NCBI GenBank assembly: GCA_947179485.1
Contig: OX359245.1
Coordinates: 60,251,067-60,315,066 of the forward strand
Direction: 5' to 3'
Length of the DNA: 64,000 nucleotides
Source of the DNA: Allacma fusca
Lineage: Eukaryota > Arthropoda > Collembola > Symphypleona > Sminthuridae
Shown: positions 9,483 to 18,843 of the stretch, piece by piece
How positions within the stretch are numbered: the stretch's first letter is position 1
How the letters are laid out: every line of letters starts with the position of its first letter
Notes under the pieces: model-generated
The model's database searches: none
What the model was told of the DNA's origin: nothing
The model's input: only the letters and a program-made list of their open reading frames with translations
Translations under genes and position numbers: made by a program

Positions 9483-12400
9483 TTCCCCCTCTGCCTTAGC
9501 AAGCCAGCGGGTCCTCACCTCTCCAGCTGCCGAGACCACGCGTCTCATTCCGCCCCAGCAGCATCAGCAGCAGAAGGAACAGCGTGGCCATCAGCTCACA
9601 CTTCTGAGCCACCATCTTCTCCCACGCCGTCCTCCGTGCCCAGCAGTACTGCATTGGACTCACCACGCCGTTCACATCTACTCATCCCGGCTCTCCAACT
9701 TTCTACTAGGATTTCTCATTTTCCAAATAATAGTAAAATTTGGAAAATCCGGTGGATTATTACTTGTGACTTGAACTCTTGTGCTCCAATTAAACCTTTT
9801 AGTGACACCGAACTGAACTGAACTGTAAGTGAAAAGTGTGTTAATTTCAGAGTAATTTTGGATTTTTCGTTTTGGATGACCAGGAAAGGTGAATGTATCA
9901 CTTGAATTTCACTCACTCTCCTTCTCACCGAATTTATTTTGACCATGCACCTTATTTTGAATAAATTATGATTCAGTTTTTCAGTATATTATATGCTAAA
10001 GTGATAGTGTGATTCAGAAATTATTTTCGGATTTATTTTTGGAGTAATTTTTCTCGTATTTTGGTATATGAGTTCGTGATTTTTTTACTACCACTCAAGC
10101 TCTGATTTGGGAATTATCCTCAATTTTCTTAGCCGTTTCAAATAATTATTGCTCATTCCATTTGTATACTTATTTTCGGAATTTTTACCTTACTTTCTGT
10201 GTGGAAATTTTTGGGTCCAAAATTCATTTCCGTTCTTTTTATTATTTCGGGTCAGGGACGCCGCGACCACGCCGTTTCTTTCATAAGCATTGCCTTGCAT
10301 TCTAAGTGCACGGTCGTACAATCAACGAACTCTAATTTTCAATTATTTTTTGACCCATCTACTTCCTGCATAAGGCTTATTTAAGGTTTCTTCGTATTAT
10401 CGAAATTTTTGATTATATTTTGAAAAACCTGGCTTGGTCTCACATTGCCCCTCTATCACAGTGTAGTTCCCTTCCTACAACGTGGCTCACAGTAGAAAAG
10501 CCTTATAATTGTACCTTTCTCTTCACGCCTAATTCCCTCATCTCATTTTTGCTCAAATTCCCAATAATTTTGGAATCCAGTTCGGAATTTTGTATTTTCC
10601 TGATTCCCTACTCAAAAAATTCTGTACGCTCGTTATTTGTCACATAATTCTGTCAGTTACGGTAATCCTCAAATTATTCTTGACCACTGGTAGGAAAAGC
10701 CTTAGAATTGTATTTTGCCCGTGTGAGTTAATTTTGCTCTCACTCGTCACTCTCATTCATGCAATTCCATCTTTGATTAGAGTTGCCGCACTTTCAAAAT
10801 TTCAGCTTATTTTGAAGCGTGGCATATTTATTTTTGAATTAATTTTGAATCTCCACTTCCTCTGGCCATTTTCGTTTGACCGTGCTGAGGAAAGACCTTA
10901 CAAGTGTAATTTCTTTTTCCCTGTTATCCTCTCACAGACTCAGCATTTATTTGGCCAATTTACTTTTTGGTTTCATTATTATTTTTGAAACTATACTAGT
11001 CTCACGTCGCTCCTTCAAAATAATTTTTGAAATTTTTGAGCCTATTGCTTTTTGGGCCTCTCACGTACTTTCCTCCAGTGTCCATACGGTAGGAAGGCCT
11101 TACTACTGCAATTTCATTTTTCCGAATAATTTTTGCCACTGAATCTCCTAGCCTGTTACGACTGATTGTTATTTTCCTAGTACGAGTGTATACTTTTTTC
11201 TCCTACGAGTGGATAATTATTTTGAAGTAATTCTGAACTTTGTCATTGTTTTTTGTGATCCGTCTCATAACACCCCAGCGTATCATTATTAATCTAATTC
11301 ATCGTACTTACTGTATACTTTCCATCAGTCACTCTATCACACACAGTTATATGTCTCTGGCATTGGAATTTATTTTTGAGTTTAGTCTATTCTTCCAAAT
11401 TACAATTTTTGAAATTTAGGAAGAACACAGTCATCCATTATAACTCCCTTAATTAATGTGTGGTGGCATAGTCCGTATACCTACCTACAGTCCATACGTT
11501 GGAAAAGCCTTCGAATTGCAATTAATTGAAATTACAATTCCTGCTTTTCATCTCACTTCACACATTCATTCCTCTTGAATTTTTATATCCTCCGTATGCT
11601 CTGTGATCCTCCCTACGTATATTCCATACCTGAGAATTAATCCCAGTACCTTCGGAATTTCAATATTTAATTGAAATTTTGAAATTATTTCGTCTGAATA
11701 CACTTCGCCCCTATTCGTTGTGATCACAACAATTATCCACGACCCTGCTCACATTCAATTCCTAAATTTCAGAAATTAATTAATTACGGTCCATTGTACT
11801 TTACAATTTATTTCGGGAATCTAATATTCCGCTTTTGCCACAGCATTCTACCAAGTATTTTCACGAATTACATGAAATTTATGCATGGTCGCTAATCCAT
11901 TTGTATTTTTTTTGAGCTTTTGAGGTTTACATTCATAATTTTGAAGATCCTCCATCTTGGATTTCCAAGTTCGGCGTGGTCATCAGTCCATTCCATCTGC
12001 CATTCAAGATAAGGCATCGGGACCTTCCACATACAATCAGTGCTGATTGTGCGGTCAACTCCTCCGAGGTCAGCCTTTGTATTCCTCAAGGTTGAGACGG
12101 TACTGATAATTTATCCGCGGCTATTACATTCAGGTCCATTTTGAATAATACTGATTACTATTGCTAATCCAATTATCATCATTTTGGAAATCTATTAACA
12201 AAGACTGAATTAATTATTCCTTTTGCGTTAGAATTATCTTCGATTCTAGGTATCTTCGTTTTTCGACTTTGATTTTTACAAGGTTGTGTTCCTACTGATA
12301 TCATTCAATATTTTTTGAATTTTTTGAATTTTCGATAAGTTTAGACGCTATTCCCATTCACATAATATCTCGTTTTTTGCATATGATAATATCCAGGACT

Positions 12401-12682
12401 GTCGATCCTCTGATATTATCTAATTACTATTGTGTGATTACTTATTTAGCATCTTTGACTAATTATCATAATTCATCATCACAGTAACTACACAAATCTC
12501 ACTTTGCATTCATTGCATTTAAAATTGAATTCGATTATACCACAGAGACTTACAACTTACAATTTAATTCTAATTGACATTTTTGGATTACTAATTATCA
12601 TCCGTTTATAGGTTTTTGTAATTATTCAATTTACACCTTTGTCCGTGCTAGCAATTTTTTTTAGACGCAACCCATTTCAACA
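9483..12682 (+). other. 3.2-kb untranslated leader of the LTR element
   Basis: Unusually long leader between primer site and gag, AT-rich and broken in all frames. The first 180 bases are GC-richer, with a short open frame (9477-9821). The middle holds the spaced zinc-finger-linker relics annotated separately. No protease or other gene is seen. Confidence 0.6.
10288..11524 (+). repeat. Spaced repeats resembling decayed C2H2 zinc-finger linkers
   Basis: A core close to GAAAAGCCTTANAATTGTAA starts at 10495, 10694, 10890, 11092 and 11502, a spacing of 199, 196, 202 and 410 (about 2 x 205). A weaker copy starts near 10288. In the right local frame the cores read as TVEKPYNCT, EKPxNC, AEERPYKCNF, VHTVGRPYYCNF and VHTLEKPSNCN, which are clear variants of the HTGEKPYKC linker of C2H2 fingers. 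The copies lie in different frames with stops between and lost second Cys positions, so the array is non-coding now. Finger arrays normally repeat every 84 bp, so the roughly 200-bp period is odd. Confidence 0.55.
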
Positions 12683-13849
12683 ATGGATCAACAATCTGCT
12701 TGGACTTCCTTTGACCCTTTCGGGGATTTCTTCCGTTCTCCCACTGATCCACCACAACAATCTAGTGGACATCCGGATCCTTTCACTCGACACCCCATGT
12801 TGGGTCCATCACAGATGAACGTCCCTGTCGCTGATTTACTCGGCGCACGTAACCCAAAGTCATCTAATGAGAGGTACAGACGCTTGGATCGCTTTCGGGC
12901 TGAAGTCGAACAATATTATAGCGACGATGACCCTAGGGCCTTCGTCCGCCATGTGGATTTTTACTCCAAGGACATGTTCGTTAGTCCTGATTCCGTGGTG
13001 CTTAACTTGAGGAAATTCTTCCAGAAGTCCCCGGACAAGGCCGTCCAGGAATGGTTCCGTTCCGAATTTCCCCGGATCCGCCTCTATGAGGAGATGGGAA
13101 AACCTGTCAAGGAAATATGGCAGTTTGTCTCTTCCAGCCTCATCCGGAGGTTCGACCATGAGAACCTCAAGCCAGCGAAGCAGGCAGCCCTGGATTCCTT
13201 CCGCTATACAGCAGGGATGTCCGCCGATTCTTTTGTTGCAGAATTGCAACATTTATGCCTGGATCTGGATCCCCGGATGACGGATGATGCCATCATTGAG
13301 AAGGCTCGTGGGAAGCTGCCTCCATCCATCGACTCCTTTGCCGTCACGCTTTCCCGGAACATCCCGGAGTTCATTAAGAACATCCGAGGACTTTTGCGGA
13401 ACACTCCGATGGACACTAATGTCCGGTTTCGGTCCTCCACGTCTGCTTCCCAGGCTCCACAACTGAACGAAAGTTCAGTACGGGCTACAAATCAGTTGGT
13501 CTGTGATTACTGCAACCGCAGTAATCACCACTGGAAGCAATGTCGGAATTTCCAGCGGGATGTGGTGAATGGTAACACCTCTCGCATCATGTCCAACATG
13601 GACACACGTAATTCCCGTTTCCTTCATAATGGTAATCAGGCGCCAGGTCCTAATTATAATAATGATGTATCCTCTCAGGGAAATTTTCAGAATTCACCGG
13701 CACATTCCAACGGGAATTGGAATTCTTCGGGTTATAATGCCAATTCCAGGCAATATCAACCACCGCCGGATCCACTCCAAGGGGTAAGTTTCGTTAAAAT
13801 AGACTTCCTTTTGGCTATAAAAATTCACCGGCTGTATACCAAACAATGA
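12683..13849 (+). CDS. gag: Gag-like protein of the LTR element (3' end altered by deletion)
   Basis: 388 residues. The N-terminus is Pro/Gln-rich. A capsid-like helical region (about 60-245, with VQEWFRSEF, KEIWQFVSSSLIRRF and SFVAELQHLCLDLDPRM) matches the gag block of Ty3/gypsy-type elements. A zinc knuckle of CX2CX4HX4C type follows at C274, C277, H282 and C287 for RNA packaging. Beyond it is an Asn/Gln/Gly-rich tail. The last 20 or so residues (after about 13790) come from sequence past the deletion junction and are not native gag. The stop overlaps the next ORF (ATGA at 13846), probably by chance after the deletion. The start has an ACAATGG context. Confidence 0.85.
   Translation: MDQQSAWTSFDPFGDFFRSPTDPPQQSSGHPDPFTRHPMLGPSQMNVPVADLLGARNPKSSNERYRRLDRFRAEVEQYYSDDDPRAFVRHVDFYSKDMFVSPDSVVLNLRKFFQKSPDKAVQEWFRSEFPRIRLYEEMGKPVKEIWQFVSSSLIRRFDHENLKPAKQAALDSFRYTAGMSADSFVAELQHLCLDLDPRMTDDAIIEKARGKLPPSIDSFAVTLSRNIPEFIKNIRGLLRNTPMDTNVRFRSSTSASQAPQLNESSVRATNQLVCDYCNRSNHHWKQCRNFQRDVVNGNTSRIMSNMDTRNSRFLHNGNQAPGPNYNNDVSSQGNFQNSPAHSNGNWNSSGYNANSRQYQPPPDPLQGVSFVKIDFLLAIKIHRLYTKQ
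13780..13806 (+). other. Internal deletion junction: protease and most of RT lost
   Basis: Gag tail sequence runs into the RT motif beginning PFGYKNSP at 13807 with no protease (no DSG/DTG motif) and no RT fingers or motif A aspartate. Around 1 kb of a normal gypsy pol gene is absent. A splice-donor-like GGGGTAAGT lies at the junction (GT at 13794). Confidence 0.75.
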
Positions 13850-16800
13850 TGGATACAGTACTTGGTGATTTAAAATATACGATTGTGTTAGTCTATATTG
13901 ATGATTTACTAATTTTTGCTAATGATTTTGATACGCTCATGTATCGTCTTGAACTTGTCCTAATGCGTGCTCAAAAGTTCAATTTAACCTTTAAAATTAA
14001 GAAATGCTATTTTGCCTTTAACGAATTACACTTTTTAGGACATGTCATTTCTGGAGAAGGAACCAATCCTGACCCCGAGAAAATTGAAGCTGTCAGAGTA
14101 TTCCCCAGTCCTAAATGTCTCAACGAAGTCCAGTCATTTCTGGGCTTCTGTAATTATTATCGTACTTTCATTAAAGATTTTGCAGGTAAAGCCAGACCTC
14201 TGCATAACCTAACTAAGAAGGATGTTCCATTTGTATGGGGTGAAGAGGAGGAAACAACCTTCCAAGCTCTAAAAGATGCCATGGTTAATGCTCCTGTTTT
14301 AGATTATTTTGATGCTGAAGCTTCCATCCGAATTGTCTCTGATGCGAGCGGATATCGCATAGGAGCTACCTGTGAACAATCCAGGGATGGTAAAATCTGG
14401 AGGCCCATTGCATTTGCCTCTAGGTTATTAAAAGGAGCTGAACTAAATTATTCTAATCCCGAAAAGGAATGTTTAGCTATTGTGTATGCTTTTGAGGTTT
14501 TTAGGCCTTACATTTATGGAAGGAGAATACAGGTCCGTACTGACAATGCTGCTCTCACATCCCTCTGTACTATGAAGGACCCTCACTCCAGGATAGCTCG
14601 TTGGCAAATAAAACTAGCCCAACAGGATAAGGAAATCATACATGTTCCAGGCAAAAATATCCCGCATGCTGATTGTTTGTCTCGGTATCCTTTACGCTCT
14701 TTAACAATAATTCCCTCTCAAACAAATGTTGAGGGAGAACCTAATGTCCATGCTATAATTGGTGGTAATATTGAGGAATTTATCGAACATCAAAATAATG
14801 ATGATCATTTGAAAACCATCATTCAAAAGATACAAGTACCTAATCAATGTACTGGAAATAATGTAAATGGCTTGTCTAAACATTTTACTTTGATCCAAGG
14901 GTTATTATTTAGATTAGACAAACGCTCTGTGGACCCCTACAAACTTGTGGTGCCAAAATCTCTCCGTGGAGCAATTCTGAAGTTAGCCCATAACGACGCA
15001 CTTGATGGAGGCCATGTGGGCATATATAAGACTTATCAAGAACTTCACCGTCGCTATTATTGGAAGGGGATGCCCAAAGACGTCCTTAGTTATATTCAAG
15101 GTTGTCCTACGTGTCAGGTGGCTAATCCTGCAACCACAAAGCCACTTGGGTTAATGAAAATTGTTCCCCCTCCAGAGGATGTATTTACCCGCATAGCTGT
15201 TGACTATGTGGGCCCCATTGACCCTATTTCTAGGTCAGGTAATAAGTATATTTTTGTGGCTATTGACCACACTAGTCGATTTGCGTGGGCAGCAGCAACT
15301 CCCACTAATACTGCCCTAGATTCTTGTAAATGGGTGAAAAAGTTAATTTTCGAACAAATCGTCGTTGTTCCATTCATTGTCACGGACAATGGCCCCCATT
15401 TTACAGCCATTGAATTTGTACAATTTTTACAAAAACATGGAGTCATTCATATTAAAATAATGCCTAATCATCCCTCCTCTAATGGAAATATTGAGAGAAA
15501 TAATGCTAAGATCAAACGATACATTAGAAAATACGTATCTGCCAAAAGGGATAATTGGGATGAATTCTTAGGAAAAGCTTGCAAGGCACATAACATGCAT
15601 GTACATGCTATTACAAAATTCTCCCCATTTAGTTTGGTTTATGCTGCTATACCACGGTTTGGTCCACGTATACCTCGCCGGCGTAAGAAAGGCCGTACAA
15701 ATGTCAAGTCTCCAGATGGTTATGTTCCGCCTAAAACTACGGCTCGTGAAACAATAAGGTCCCCTGTACAAACGAGATCTAAAGTCTCGCACGTTGCTCA
15801 AGAGACCGTTCCTCCGATAATAAATCCAACCACAGCACCCGTATTACCACCAGACCCTGAACACATAGCAGTCTCAGGAATTACAATTAATCCTTTAGCT
15901 CTAAAGTCACGTCCCGATGGTGTTAACTCTGTACACTCTCTCTTAAACCCCCTAATTTTTGAAACAAGTCCCACTTCCTCCAATGAAGACTATGTTATGA
16001 CTAATATAAGTCCCGAAACAATGCCCCGTCTTTTTGATGAGTCAAATAATTATCCTTTGAATCATGATACCAGTGGTGACTCCAGTCCGCCATTTTTGAC
16101 CCCTAATAATCGCTCTGATAACTCTTTTAATGTTAGTGTCTCTGAAAGCATTTTGAATACGGAGCCCACAATGTTCAATACCCCATTAGAACTTCCCTCG
16201 GATGAGTTTCGTTCTCATGTAACTTTACAGAAGAGTTCTAATTCCTCAATAGTTCCTCAAAAAAGCATTACTGACTTTTTGGATGAACTTACTGCTCATG
16301 TTAGGAAAACACTATTTCCTCATTCCCAATTAGTATCAAGCGATGTAGATATACCCAAAGAGCAGGAAACATTAACCTTAATTAATCCCGTAGTACCCAA
16401 AGTTACTTCGCCTATACCAATGCAATTTCCAGATAGAGAAATTATTTGTCCTCATGCTGTAATCCCTTTGACGGAAATACCTAGTGTAAAGGATACTTCT
16501 ATAACGTTAAATTCCAAAGTGCTTCCCAATGTCACTTTGCCCCTACAAACTGAGAAAGCCATAATTTCTCCTATTGAAGTTAATACTCGAACTACAATAC
16601 CCGACGTATTAGATATTGTAGCTCCTATCACGTCTGAAGTACTTAATGTTGTATCACCCCTAATATCACATGTTATTGAGAGAGAAATAATTTCTCCTCC
16701 AGTCATAAGTACTCAACTTACAATTACGAATGAACCAGATGCTCTCACAGCTTTGATCTCCGAAGTAACAGTTGCTTCGCCTCAACTGACCGAAGCTATT

Positions 16801-17520
16801 GGGAGAGAAATTATTTCTCCCACTCCTGTTTGTACTCCGACTTCATTAATTAGTGAACCGGAAAATTTAAAACCTGTAAAGTCCATAGGATTTCCAGTCA
16901 CTCCGCCCCTTCCTATACAAAACATAGAGAGTAAAATTATTTCACCTACTCCCGTTTGTATCCGTGCTCCTGTAACTAATGAGCAGGAATCCTTAGAATC
17001 TGCTAATTGTGAGCAATCTCGAGATACTTCGCCCCTAATAGTACACCATATTGAGGCTGAAAAGATTTTGACCAATACGGATTGTAGTACATTAACTGGT
17101 ACTAATTTTCAAATACCCACCGTGGAAGTCATTTCACCTTCTACTGGTTCTGCGAGTATCGAACTCTCATCGATATTGCCCAATCCATTCTTGTCCCCTC
17201 CAAAGTCAGAGGTGATCACCGTTAATTCACAGGTACAAGGTAATGATCCAATATTTCCTTGTCCTCCGGAATTAACAGTACCGGAACTTATGGTTTCATC
17301 TCCAGGTCCCCATATAGTAATTACGTCACCATCTGACTCCTTTACTTTCGTAACCCCCGCTTGCCCCAAAACCGCTAGGCTGAGTGATTTTGATGAAAAT
17401 TCTTTTGAGAATTTATCATCCTTGATTAATTCTCAGATTTTTTCTCCATTTGATCCTGCAATGGAAGAATCTACACTTGACACTAGTACGGTGCTGCCCG
17501 TCCTGCTGCTACAGCTGTAG
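13846..17520 (+). CDS. pol: Truncated Pol: RT tail, RNase H, integrase and long Ser/Thr/Pro-rich extension
   Basis: 1224 residues in the reading frame shifted from gag; homology begins 13 codons before the first Met. The RT YIDD box is at residues 17-20, with the fingers and motif A missing. RNase H spans about 160-285 (SDASG, EKEC, RTDNAAL). The integrase has an HHCC zinc domain about 381-425 (ending CPTCQ), and its catalytic triad is Asp in VDYVGP (~451), Asp in TDNG (~513) and Glu in NIERNN (~548). No chromodomain follows. Instead about 600 residues of low-complexity tail end the protein, including a tandem 42-residue repeat. Gypsy integrase C-termini are usually far shorter. RNase H and integrase look intact; reverse transcription would need an RT from another copy. 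Confidence 0.88.
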   Translation: MMDTVLGDLKYTIVLVYIDDLLIFANDFDTLMYRLELVLMRAQKFNLTFKIKKCYFAFNELHFLGHVISGEGTNPDPEKIEAVRVFPSPKCLNEVQSFLGFCNYYRTFIKDFAGKARPLHNLTKKDVPFVWGEEEETTFQALKDAMVNAPVLDYFDAEASIRIVSDASGYRIGATCEQSRDGKIWRPIAFASRLLKGAELNYSNPEKECLAIVYAFEVFRPYIYGRRIQVRTDNAALTSLCTMKDPHSRIARWQIKLAQQDKEIIHVPGKNIPHADCLSRYPLRSLTIIPSQTNVEGEPNVHAIIGGNIEEFIEHQNNDDHLKTIIQKIQVPNQCTGNNVNGLSKHFTLIQGLLFRLDKRSVDPYKLVVPKSLRGAILKLAHNDALDGGHVGIYKTYQELHRRYYWKGMPKDVLSYIQGCPTCQVANPATTKPLGLMKIVPPPEDVFTRIAVDYVGPIDPISRSGNKYIFVAIDHTSRFAWAAATPTNTALDSCKWVKKLIFEQIVVVPFIVTDNGPHFTAIEFVQFLQKHGVIHIKIMPNHPSSNGNIERNNAKIKRYIRKYVSAKRDNWDEFLGKACKAHNMHVHAITKFSPFSLVYAAIPRFGPRIPRRRKKGRTNVKSPDGYVPPKTTARETIRSPVQTRSKVSHVAQETVPPIINPTTAPVLPPDPEHIAVSGITINPLALKSRPDGVNSVHSLLNPLIFETSPTSSNEDYVMTNISPETMPRLFDESNNYPLNHDTSGDSSPPFLTPNNRSDNSFNVSVSESILNTEPTMFNTPLELPSDEFRSHVTLQKSSNSSIVPQKSITDFLDELTAHVRKTLFPHSQLVSSDVDIPKEQETLTLINPVVPKVTSPIPMQFPDREIICPHAVIPLTEIPSVKDTSITLNSKVLPNVTLPLQTEKAIISPIEVNTRTTIPDVLDIVAPITSEVLNVVSPLISHVIEREIISPPVISTQLTITNEPDALTALISEVTVASPQLTEAIGREIISPTPVCTPTSLISEPENLKPVKSIGFPVTPPLPIQNIESKIISPTPVCIRAPVTNEQESLESANCEQSRDTSPLIVHHIEAEKILTNTDCSTLTGTNFQIPTVEVISPSTGSASIELSSILPNPFLSPPKSEVITVNSQVQGNDPIFPCPPELTVPELMVSSPGPHIVITSPSDSFTFVTPACPKTARLSDFDENSFENLSSLINSQIFSPFDPAMEESTLDTSTVLPVLLLQL
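16436..17062 (+). repeat. Tandem repeat coding 42-residue units in the Pol tail
   Basis: Five consecutive units of 40-42 residues each start REIISP, KAIISP or SKIISP. They are followed by a Pro/Thr/Val-rich spacer and end near (Q/H)xIE. Residues are about 863-1070. The unit length of about 126 bp, held in frame across divergent copies, suggests the protein repeat is maintained. Confidence 0.65.
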
Positions 17521-18417
17521 CACATAGGAATTATAGAGGGAGCCCTCAAGCCTCCGAAGTTAGGCCCGCGGAGCTTAGGCGTGGTGGCCGACAGAGGACG
17601 CAAACTGTCCCTCATCAAGCCCCTGACTTTAGGGAAAAGAGAAGGAAATAAGAAGGGGTGGTAAACCCTTTATGAGTATCACCTGGTTCTTTATTTATTT
17701 ATATGCCAGTTAAAATACTACTCAGGTTTATGGTGTGGTAATCAGAGATTCGGTGGTCACTTACACAAGTAATTGAGGTAATTAATTATGTTGTTTTTGA
17801 AGGAGTGAGGAAGTCTGTCGACACGGGAATAGGACTTGGACATTATATGCAGGATAAATAATGACATTTTATGAATATTATTTAGAGGTTGATAAGGGAC
17901 GGAGTTTAACTTTCCTTTCTCTCAAATCCTTATCCCAAAATTCCTGAATTACACTACAGGGACTACTTAAGTTTATGCTAAGTACTTAAAAATATACAAT
18001 TGAAATTCTGGGATAATTCAATGGAGGGTAAAATACCATTGTAGGAATATGTATAAATTAAATGTGATAAGACAACACACACAAATTATACATTCACTTT
18101 CCAATACTCCTTGCACATATTTAGGGCCCAATTATAAAAGGAAAGAAAAGGGTCAGAATCGATGTCTGATTCTGACATTATCTTTCCTTTCTAAATATTT
18201 CCCTTTTGAAGATAGCCTCCTACCTTTCTTCATAATTCCTTGAAGATTAGAGTCCAGAATCGTTGGTGATGGGCCTGCCAAACGTTATGGGGAGCTTCAA
18301 AGAGACCAATATGCTTATCTACCTCCTCATTCCTAAAAATCCTCAAAATAGCTGATAGGATCCTTAAGTTAAAATATGTTAAAATCTTTAGAATTCTTAT
18401 CTTAATCCTACAGCTAG
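17521..18417 (+). other. Non-coding stretch of the LTR element
   Basis: About 0.9 kb between pol and the third ORF region, AT-rich, with no motif-bearing frame. A short GC-richer coda (17521-17650) may be a decayed extension of pol. Confidence 0.45.
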
Positions 18418-18711
18418 TTTGCGACCACGACGAAACGACCCACAAATAATATCTCCAATTTATTTTACAATTCAAATTATTCAAACTATTCAATAGCTCT
18501 GCTATTTCATTTGGGGGATAATTGTGGGGTCAAAATTCTTGAAGTTCTAAAACCATATCTCACTTTTCGAATCCATCCTCAGTCGTGGTCTCCAACTCCA
18601 GTTAGAAGGTCTCTTTCTGCTCTCCTAATAAGTATTTCTGTCATCAATCGATTTCCTTTGGACTTACTACTAGATTCTGTACTCAATCTGTTTGGTTCAG
18701 CCGCCACTATT
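18418..18711 (+). CDS. Possible upstream exon of the BTB ORF
   Basis: Open frame without stop from 18418 to a strong splice-donor-like ATT/GTAAGTATT (GT at 18712). A matching acceptor TTTTGTAG ends at 18834, after a T-rich tract. The 123-base interval leaves the reading phase unchanged (phase 0), so the frame would continue into the ORF beginning 18844. The encoded stretch is hydrophobic at its end (PLDLLLDSVLNLFG). No family is recognised. The splice is predicted from consensus only. Confidence 0.35.
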
Positions 18712-18843
18712 GTAAGTATTTTTACAAAAATAAACACAGCTTCGAAATATAGTGTAATTGTGTAGTGGTGCACACTTTGGGAGTGATTTTGAGGGTCTGA
18801 CAAAAGCAAAATTTAATTGTTAATTATTTTGTAGCTATTAATC

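Noticed and set aside
9477..9821. 114-residue Ser/Pro-rich ORF right after the primer site as a gene
   Set aside because: No motif, low-complexity composition, and no sign of conservation available; treated as leader.
13846..13849. ATGA overlap as evidence for translational coupling of gag and pol
   Set aside because: The overlap lies downstream of the deletion junction in sequence that belongs inside RT, so it is accidental.
15204..17618. Several minus-strand frames of 60-97 residues across pol
   Set aside because: Shadows of the plus-strand pol ORF, with composition mirrored from it.
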